A stretch of DNA of 11,703 nt from assembly GCA_945861815.1 (NCBI GenBank), contig CAMAVV010000031.1, forward strand, positions 1-11,703. Direction: 5' to 3'. Positions 7,045 to 11,703 of this stretch are shown piece by piece. Each line of letters opens with the position of its first letter. Positions within the stretch are counted from its first letter, which is position 1. The position numbers and the translations under genes were made by a program. The notes under the pieces are model-generated. The model was not told the origin of the DNA and did no database searches. It saw only the letters and a program-made list of their open reading frames with translations. The stretch comes from Thermoflexus hugenholtzii JAD2. GTDB lineage: Bacteria > Chloroflexota > Dehalococcoidia > SHYB01.

Positions 7045-8296
7045 CCGTCATCTTCTCGGGCGCGGGGCGCATCCCCTCGACGCCGGGCGGCGGCGACGGC
7101 AATCGCGCAGGGCCGTGGGCGCGCGAGGGCAGGATGACCGTGGCCTGTCCAGGGGCGGTGATAGTACCGCGCTGGTTTTCGCAGGCTAATTCAAGTTCTA
7201 CGATGTGTTGACCTTCCGGCGTCACCGATTTGCTTTTGACCGAGCCTTTCACCCATGTGGTATCGCCGTAGTAGTTGAAGGCGCGGTACTGGTCGGACAT
7301 CTTCCACAGCCAGGCGTCGTCGCCCATCCAGTTGGTGACGACCTGGGCGAGGAATGCGCCTCGCAACTTGCCGAAATCGTAGGCGAACGGGTTGCCGATC
7401 TTCTGTGCCCAGAGATCGTCCCAATGGACGCGCTCGACGATATCCGGGTAGCCCCACTCGTTGCGAGTGTAGAAATTCGGGTGGCGTTTGCGATGGAGGT
7501 AGGCAAGCTTGAAGGACTGCATCCCTCCGCCGAAGCCGCGCACCCAGACGAGAAGGTCAGTTACCTTCATCGCGCCCTTCACGATGGGCGGAAGCACTTG
7601 GCCAGGGGAGACGTCCTCCCAATGGAGTATCTCGCTGCCGCGCCGCAACTCTGTCTCGTATGCGTCGTCGATCTCTTTCACCATCTCCGCGGTATAGGCG
7701 GGGCGTTTGATCTCCAGGTATTTCTTCTGCTTCACTGCGGCGTCGCGTTCGGCGCGCACATAGCTCTCCCAGTAGAAGGCGGCGAGCTGGCCCCGCTGGT
7801 TCAGCCAATCGGTGCGATAGCGGATGATGACGGACTTCCCTCCGGTGAACTGGCTCACTTCTTTCACGACAACGTCGCGAAGGGCCTTTCGCTTCACCAG
7901 GCGGTCGCCCGGGAGGATCGGGCGGAACCACTCCCACTCGTCGCCGGAGAAGAATTCGTGGACGCCCGCCAAGGCATGTGCGCCCTTGGCGCGAACCTCA
8001 GGGGGAATCTCGCGCACCTCGCTGACGCCGGTGGTGACGAGAAAGGTCGGCGGGGCAATCATCTGCCGCCAGCGCGTCTTCTTCGCGTATGCTTCATTGG
8101 AGAAGAGCGGATTGTCGTCGCCATAGCCACGCGCAAAGTGGCGGATAGAATCGACGGTCGCGTATTCGTTGTAGGGCTCGATCTGGGGAATCTCAACGCC
8201 GATGCGGGCGCGCATCCGCTCGATGCCGTCGTCGGTGATCTTGCCGAGGCTCTCGTCCCGCGGGGGACGGCTCGTTTTCTCCGCCTCGCTGGTCAT
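7037..8296 (-). CDS. MaoC-like double hot-dog acyl-CoA hydratase/dehydratase
   Basis: From the ATG at 8296 this encodes 419 residues, the usual size for a fused two-hot-dog MaoC-like protein. The N-terminal FAS1-type dehydratase domain (about 30-195) has ARGYGDDNPLFSNEAYA (56-71) and APPTFLV (81-87). The C-terminal hot-dog (about 220-390) has HWEDVSPGQVLPP (225-237), NWMGDDAW (322-329) and YGDTTWVKGSV (343-353). The likely role is reversible hydration of a 2-enoyl-CoA, the step after the acyl-CoA dehydrogenase. In the N-domain GDDNPL is followed by Phe65, where R-hydratases carry the catalytic His. The active-site residues are therefore not obvious from sequence. The frame can extend to a TTG at 8314, but the ATG is preferred because AGGGG sits 6 nt before it. 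This is the first gene of the - strand catabolic operon. Confidence 0.88.
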   Translation of the reverse strand: MTSEAEKTSRPPRDESLGKITDDGIERMRARIGVEIPQIEPYNEYATVDSIRHFARGYGDDNPLFSNEAYAKKTRWRQMIAPPTFLVTTGVSEVREIPPEVRAKGAHALAGVHEFFSGDEWEWFRPILPGDRLVKRKALRDVVVKEVSQFTGGKSVIIRYRTDWLNQRGQLAAFYWESYVRAERDAAVKQKKYLEIKRPAYTAEMVKEIDDAYETELRRGSEILHWEDVSPGQVLPPIVKGAMKVTDLLVWVRGFGGGMQSFKLAYLHRKRHPNFYTRNEWGYPDIVERVHWDDLWAQKIGNPFAYDFGKLRGAFLAQVVTNWMGDDAWLWKMSDQYRAFNYYGDTTWVKGSVKSKSVTPEGQHIVELELACENQRGTITAPGQATVILPSRAHGPARLPSPPPGVEGMRPAPEKMTDE

Positions 8297-8302
8297 GGCG
8301 CA

Positions 8303-8307
8303 CCCCT
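8303..8307 (-). promoter_or_regulatory. Ribosome binding site that decides the MaoC-like gene start
   Basis: AGGGG on the - strand lies 6 nt before the ATG at 8296. The alternative TTG at 8314 has no purine-rich stretch upstream. The ATG is therefore the better start. Confidence 0.6.
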
Positions 8308-8347
8308 GAGTCAAAGACAGATAGGGAACACGAACGGGGACAGGCGG

Positions 8348-8376
8348 ATGATAGGTTCGCCCAAATCCCGTGTCAA
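8348..8376 (-). promoter_or_regulatory. Sigma-70-type promoter for the MaoC/CoA-transferase/SDR operon
   Basis: On the - strand, a perfect -35 TTGACA (8371-8376) is followed by a 17-bp spacer and TATCAT (8348-8353), one mismatch from TATAAT. Transcription would start near 8341, giving a leader of about 45 nt before the ATG at 8296. It sits in the 108-bp gap between the transglutaminase-like gene and the MaoC-like gene, the largest non-coding gap in the window. Short inverted repeats overlap it: CCGT-N4-ACGG over the -35 (8368-8379), and CGAAC/GTTCG around the -10 (8331-8335 and 8355-8359). These could be operator half-sites, but they are short enough to be chance. Confidence 0.65.
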
Positions 8377-8404
8377 CGGCTCAGGGCACAGCGATAAGGG
8401 GCGC

Positions 8405-10492
8405 TTATGCCGATGACGCGATGCGCGCCAGGGCGGATTTCGCTGCTAGGCCCTCTCCCGCACCCACGGGGGATGGCGAATAGGCGGCCCTTGCGATACG
8501 TTGGCGCAACGCCTCAAGCTCTTGGCGGAGGTCAGGCACGGCGCCTATCGCCCGCGCGAAGTAGGTGGAGAGCGTCTCAGCTTGCGTCTTGGGCGTGACG
8601 CCACGTTTGCGCAAGACACGCTGCACTCTCTTCCATGCGTCCAAGACGGCTTTGCGCTCTTCATCTCGCAGCAGCGAATACGGGGCGTGCCCAGTGGGAG
8701 CTTTTCTTCTTCGGCGAAGGTAGTACCAGAGTCCAGCGCCGGCGACGATGCCGACAAAGACGAGAGCGCCGGCAGCGACGCGGCCAAAGGTCAGGTTGCG
8801 GAAGAGGCTGCCGACGTCGCCGCGCACGTCGTCGCCGAACTGTACCTTGAAGAGCTTGCCAAAGACCTTCGCGCCGAGGCCCGGCTTGGCCTGCTGCCTC
8901 TGCACCTCCGGCTGCGGGCTCGGGTCGAAGGGCACCCAGCCTGCGCCGGGGTAGCGGATCTCGGCCCAGGCGTGGGCGTCGCGCTGGCGCACGATATAGG
9001 CGCCGGAAAGGGGATCGAACTCGCCGGGGAGATAGCCCGTGGCGACGCGCGCGTCGAGGCCGGCCCCCAGGGCAAGAAGCGCTTCGGCGGCTGCGAAGTC
9101 GAAGCTGCCTCCGGTGCGCTTGCCGTCGAAGAGAAACTCCTCCGTCGATTTCGAAAGGCTGTCCTTCGGCGCGTCCTTGTTGTACTTGAAGTTTTGGTTG
9201 AGATAGGCAGTAATGGCCTGGCTTCTCTCGTACAGATTCTGTGTGCCGCCAGAGACCTCCCGGGCAAGCGCGGCGACGGGCGGAGGAAGGCGCGTGGCGC
9301 GTTGATTCCGAATGAAGGCCTGCTCCGATAAGAGGCGCAAGACCTCAGGGTCGTAGGACCTGCGCTCGGAGCGCACCAGATAGACGGAGCCTTTGTTGAG
9401 AGTATCGCCACCCTCTTTCTCCGTGAGCGTATCCCACTCTATCGGCGCATAGCCGAGGGACGGCGACGACTGGCCTTGGGCAACGTAGACCGTTTGCGTG
9501 TAGCCGCTCACACGCCCTCGCGACGGCTGTTCCACCGGCGCGTGCTGCACCTGCCAGTTCTTGCCATCCTGCGTAACGTGAGTGCGCGTGCGCCAATAGC
9601 TGGCCACCGGACTGCGCACCCTTAATACTTCGTCGGCTGACCCCGGCCTTCCAGGGTTCTGTCGCGGCGGCGCTTCTGCTCCAGAGGAAGAGTCGGAGGC
9701 TTGTCCCTCTTGATTTGTGGCGTTGGTTCCTTCGCCTGCTCCCTCTCCAGCCTCCTGCAAGTCGGACGCCGACGCCTCCGGCTCCCGGCTTGCGCCCTCT
9801 CCCTCCGGCCCCTCTTGTGCGTTTGTCACAGGCAGCATGGCAGAGGAGGCAGCCGTCGCATTCACTTGCACCGTTCCCCAGGGAAGCACAAGAAAGAGGA
9901 GGACGCCGAGCGCAGCAATCGCGGCCGTCCAGCCGGTCCAGACTATGGCGCGCGAACGGCCTGCCCAGGCGAAGGCTGCGACGACGCCAGTCTTGGCATC
10001 GATGGCGGCGCTTGTGGCTAAGTAGGCAAGCAAGAGGCCAAGGTAGGCGATGAGGGGCACGATGAAGAGGCTCGTGAAGGCGAGCTGGCATGCGAGAACA
10101 AGGACGATGGCACTGACAAGAAAGCTTGTGGAGATATTGCTGCGGGTGCGTATATCGAAGGAGGAAACGGCTTGGACAAGGATAAGGGCGATGGTTGGCG
10201 GCAGCCAGTTGCCTTGCAGGGCCGAGGGCAATTGAAAGGCCATGACGGCCATGAGCACGACCACGCCGCACATGAGCCCGACGCGCCAGAGGCCCATCTT
10301 GCGGCTGCGCGTCTTCCAGCTCCAGTAATGGCCTGCGGCGGCCAGAAGCGGCGCGCCGAGGCCGACCCAAACCGACGCACCGACGACGGCTAAGGCAAAG
10401 CCCGTGACCCAGGCGGCGAACAGGGCGTGGAGGCGCAAGGCGATGGAGTGTTCAGGCTGCTCCTTGAAGAGCGTCTTGAATGAAATCTTCAT
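8405..10492 (-). CDS. TgpA-like membrane protein with transglutaminase-like domain, catalytic Cys replaced by Ser
   Basis: This 695-residue protein has the TgpA layout. About six or seven N-terminal membrane segments lie between residues 22 and 205. A Glu/Gly/Ser/Ala-rich, probably disordered linker follows (about 222-285), then a transglutaminase-like core, a membrane helix (about 571-592) ending in RRRRK, and a cytoplasmic helical tail. The core has FLFDGKRTGGSFDFAAAE (453-470), ARVATGYLPGEFDP (481-494), RDAHAWAE (504-511) and WVPFDPSP (519-526). His507 and Asp523 of the triad are present, but residue 463 is Ser (AGC, 9104-9106) where Cys is expected. Its ATG overlaps the DUF58 stop (ATGA). 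The family, usually encoded with MoxR and DUF58 genes, has an unknown extracytoplasmic role. The last 25 residues (YSPSPVGAGEG...) resemble a translated repeat. Confidence 0.92.
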   Translation of the reverse strand: MKISFKTLFKEQPEHSIALRLHALFAAWVTGFALAVVGASVWVGLGAPLLAAAGHYWSWKTRSRKMGLWRVGLMCGVVVLMAVMAFQLPSALQGNWLPPTIALILVQAVSSFDIRTRSNISTSFLVSAIVLVLACQLAFTSLFIVPLIAYLGLLLAYLATSAAIDAKTGVVAAFAWAGRSRAIVWTGWTAAIAALGVLLFLVLPWGTVQVNATAASSAMLPVTNAQEGPEGEGASREPEASASDLQEAGEGAGEGTNATNQEGQASDSSSGAEAPPRQNPGRPGSADEVLRVRSPVASYWRTRTHVTQDGKNWQVQHAPVEQPSRGRVSGYTQTVYVAQGQSSPSLGYAPIEWDTLTEKEGGDTLNKGSVYLVRSERRSYDPEVLRLLSEQAFIRNQRATRLPPPVAALAREVSGGTQNLYERSQAITAYLNQNFKYNKDAPKDSLSKSTEEFLFDGKRTGGSFDFAAAEALLALGAGLDARVATGYLPGEFDPLSGAYIVRQRDAHAWAEIRYPGAGWVPFDPSPQPEVQRQQAKPGLGAKVFGKLFKVQFGDDVRGDVGSLFRNLTFGRVAAGALVFVGIVAGAGLWYYLRRRRKAPTGHAPYSLLRDEERKAVLDAWKRVQRVLRKRGVTPKTQAETLSTYFARAIGAVPDLRQELEALRQRIARAAYSPSPVGAGEGLAAKSALARIASSA
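8451..8475. repeat. Possible REP-like palindromic remnant inside the 3' end of the TgpA-like gene
   Basis: The stretch contains CTCCCG and CGGGGG arms around a CACCCA loop, 6 bp with one G-T pair. It encodes part of the low-complexity tail SPSPVGAGEG. Such C/T-rich palindromes are common as dispersed intergenic repeats. Only one copy is seen here, so the call is tentative. Confidence 0.25.
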
Positions 10493-11544
10493 ACCGCTCG
10501 CCTTGCGTGCTCTGCGGGCGGAATGACGGCGCTGGGTGAAGGCGCTTCGTAGGACAGGACAGTCGCGCCTGCCCTGGCAAGGAAGCCTCTCGCCTCTTCA
10601 GCCTCGGGCGATCCGGCGCGCGCCATGACGAGCACCGTAAGCCGGGAGGAGAGCCGCGATGCTGCCGCCGCAATCTGCAGGAGGCCCGCCTGATCGCTGG
10701 CGGAGACGACGACGGCTGCCGAGGCGTTGGGCGCAAGCCAGCGCAAGGAATCGATAGCGGGTGCAACATTGGCGGGAGAGGCGACGGCAAGAGTCCGCGC
10801 CATCTCATCACGGGTCTGCTGCAGTTCGGTCGTGCCGTTCTGCCATCGCACTCGCTCGCCATCTTTCGTCCATGCTTCGACAACACCCGCAGCCAGGCGC
10901 GCCACTTCATCGAAGCGCTCTATCTCACCAGGGGGGACGATGACGAGGACGGGCGTGTTGCCCGCAGCTGCGGTGTAGGCCTTGGTCATAAGGCGGCCAG
11001 TGCGCGCGAAGTTTCGCCAGTGGATAGCGCGGGCAGGGTCGCCAGGGACATAGGGGCGCGAGCCGGCAACGTCATCACCTGTGTGGGCGGGGCGGTTCTT
11101 GGGAAGCGCGCCCTCGGCAGGGCGGGTCACGTCAGCCGAAGAAAAGGCGAAGGGCGCAGGGAGGACCAGGGCCTGGGAATCGGCGGTCAGACGCTTGCGG
11201 CGTCGAAGAACCGCCACCGGCGCTGACGATTCGACGGTTGCCCTTTGCAGTCGATAGAGGCCTCGCTCGCCGATGACGACATCGCCACGCACAACAACGT
11301 CGCCTTTAGGAGCAACGAAGGGAATATAGATTGCGACAGGCTTAGGCTTGCGGCCTTCCGCCTGCAATTCTCCTGTGACGCGCAGGCCGAACCGCGGCCA
11401 GAACCAGCGGTTGCGGATGCGGACGACCAGCGTGACGGCATCGCCTTCGCGCAGCCACTCGCGCTTTGCCGGCGTCACCAGGGCCACAGATACATCGAGT
11501 GCGGGAAGGGAGAGGAGCGGGAGGACGATGCCTCGCCGTGTCAC
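10489..11544 (-). CDS. DUF58 family protein (vWA-like fold), lacking the usual N-terminal membrane hairpin
   Basis: This 351-residue protein carries the DUF58 signature at 163-188: RPYVPGDPARAIHW, then ARTGRL and a Lys, the conserved RxYxxGDxxRxIxW pattern. An N-terminal beta-rich region precedes it (VALVTPAKREWLREGDAVTL, 20-39), and an alternating alpha/beta C-terminal part of vWA type follows. DUF58 proteins usually begin with two membrane helices. Here only a short hydrophobic stretch (IVLPLLSLPALDV, 6-18) is present. The start is GTG at 11544, with AAAGG 9 nt upstream. It cannot extend further, because the MoxR stop TAA lies in the same frame five codons upstream. Such proteins are thought to work with MoxR ATPases as chaperone-like pairs. 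The gene overlaps the TgpA-like gene by 4 bp, which indicates one operon. Confidence 0.9.
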   Translation of the reverse strand: MTRRGIVLPLLSLPALDVSVALVTPAKREWLREGDAVTLVVRIRNRWFWPRFGLRVTGELQAEGRKPKPVAIYIPFVAPKGDVVVRGDVVIGERGLYRLQRATVESSAPVAVLRRRKRLTADSQALVLPAPFAFSSADVTRPAEGALPKNRPAHTGDDVAGSRPYVPGDPARAIHWRNFARTGRLMTKAYTAAAGNTPVLVIVPPGEIERFDEVARLAAGVVEAWTKDGERVRWQNGTTELQQTRDEMARTLAVASPANVAPAIDSLRWLAPNASAAVVVSASDQAGLLQIAAAASRLSSRLTVLVMARAGSPEAEEARGFLARAGATVLSYEAPSPSAVIPPAEHARRAV

Positions 11545-11556
11545 AGGCGTGCGCCT

Positions 11557-11703
11557 TTACAGGGGAACCGGGACGCTCTCGAGCGCCTCACGAACGACGG
11601 CTATGGAGTGGCCGCCCGTCTCATCGCCCGCGCCGATGCGGTGGGCGATGACGCTTGCCGCGACTGCCTGCACATCGTCGGGCGTGGCGAAGTCGCGGCC
11701 GTT
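11557..11703 (-). CDS. MoxR-type AAA+ ATPase, C-terminal end only
   Basis: Only the last 48 codons are inside the window; the gene continues beyond the right edge. The visible peptide begins NGRDFATPDDVQAVAASV and continues with IAHRIG, then ends in REALESVPVPL and TAA. GRDFxTPDDV, a following His-Arg, and a terminal ESVPVP are characteristic of the MoxR lid domain. The ATP-binding motifs lie outside the window, so their integrity is unknown. It is followed after 12 nt by the DUF58 GTG start in the same frame. The order MoxR, DUF58, transglutaminase-like is one of the most conserved contexts of this family and supports the assignment despite the short fragment. Confidence 0.85.
   Translation of the reverse strand, partial: NGRDFATPDDVQAVAASVIAHRIGAGDETGGHSIAVVREALESVPVPL

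Noticed and set aside
8297..8314. TTG at 8314 as the start of the MaoC-like gene, adding six residues
   Set aside because: There is no Shine-Dalgarno before the TTG, whereas AGGGG is well placed before the ATG at 8296.
7205..8416. Long open frame on the + strand (about 400 codons) opposite the MaoC-like gene
   Set aside because: It mirrors the codon structure of the real gene, has no recognisable domain, and runs through the promoter gap antisense to it.
9345..10370. Alternative - strand frame inside the TgpA-like gene (about 340 codons)
   Set aside because: The overlapping frame encodes the membrane segments and the first part of the TgpA-like protein; this one is Arg-rich with no domain.

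Overview
The window is GC-rich bacterial DNA, densely packed with genes and without tRNA, rRNA, CRISPR or insertion-sequence signals. The lineage cannot be fixed from the sequence. A catabolic locus full of class III CoA-transferase, acyl-CoA dehydrogenase and thiolase-like genes, next to a MoxR/DUF58/transglutaminase-like operon, would suit an uncultured Chloroflexota (Dehalococcoidia/SAR202-like) or a similar soil or sediment lineage. This is a low-confidence guess.

Left block, + strand (1-3775): a thiolase-like protein cut off at its 5' end, a DUF35 zinc-ribbon/OB-fold protein whose ATG overlaps the thiolase stop codon, an acyl-CoA dehydrogenase, and a ferritin-like diiron protein with two DEARH motifs. 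Middle block, - strand (8296 down to 3809): a double hot-dog MaoC-like hydratase, two class III (CaiB/BaiF) CoA-transferases joined by overlapping start and stop codons, and a short-chain dehydrogenase. The middle block is preceded by a near-consensus sigma-70 promoter (TTGACA, 17 bp, TATCAT) at 8348-8376. The two blocks converge on a 33-bp gap at 3776-3808.

Together the two blocks supply most steps of a CoA-ester beta-oxidation-like route: CoA activation by transfer, dehydrogenation, hydration, alcohol oxidation, and C-C cleavage by a thiolase/aldolase with a DUF35 partner, plus a possible diiron oxygenase. The gene classes closely match the bbs operon of anaerobic toluene degradation (BbsAB, BbsCD, BbsEF, BbsG, BbsH). 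They also match the actinobacterial steroid side-chain module (oxygenase, acyl-CoA dehydrogenase, MaoC/DUF35, Ltp2). Two proteins have lost a key residue: the thiolase-like protein has Ala where the nucleophilic Cys is expected, and one CoA-transferase has His where the catalytic Asp is expected.

Right block, - strand (11703 down to 8405): the C-terminal end of a MoxR-type AAA+ ATPase, a DUF58 protein without the usual N-terminal membrane hairpin, and a TgpA-like membrane protein with a transglutaminase fold. That last protein has Ser where the catalytic Cys is expected. This is the common MoxR-DUF58-transglutaminase operon and is probably unrelated in function to the catabolic locus.
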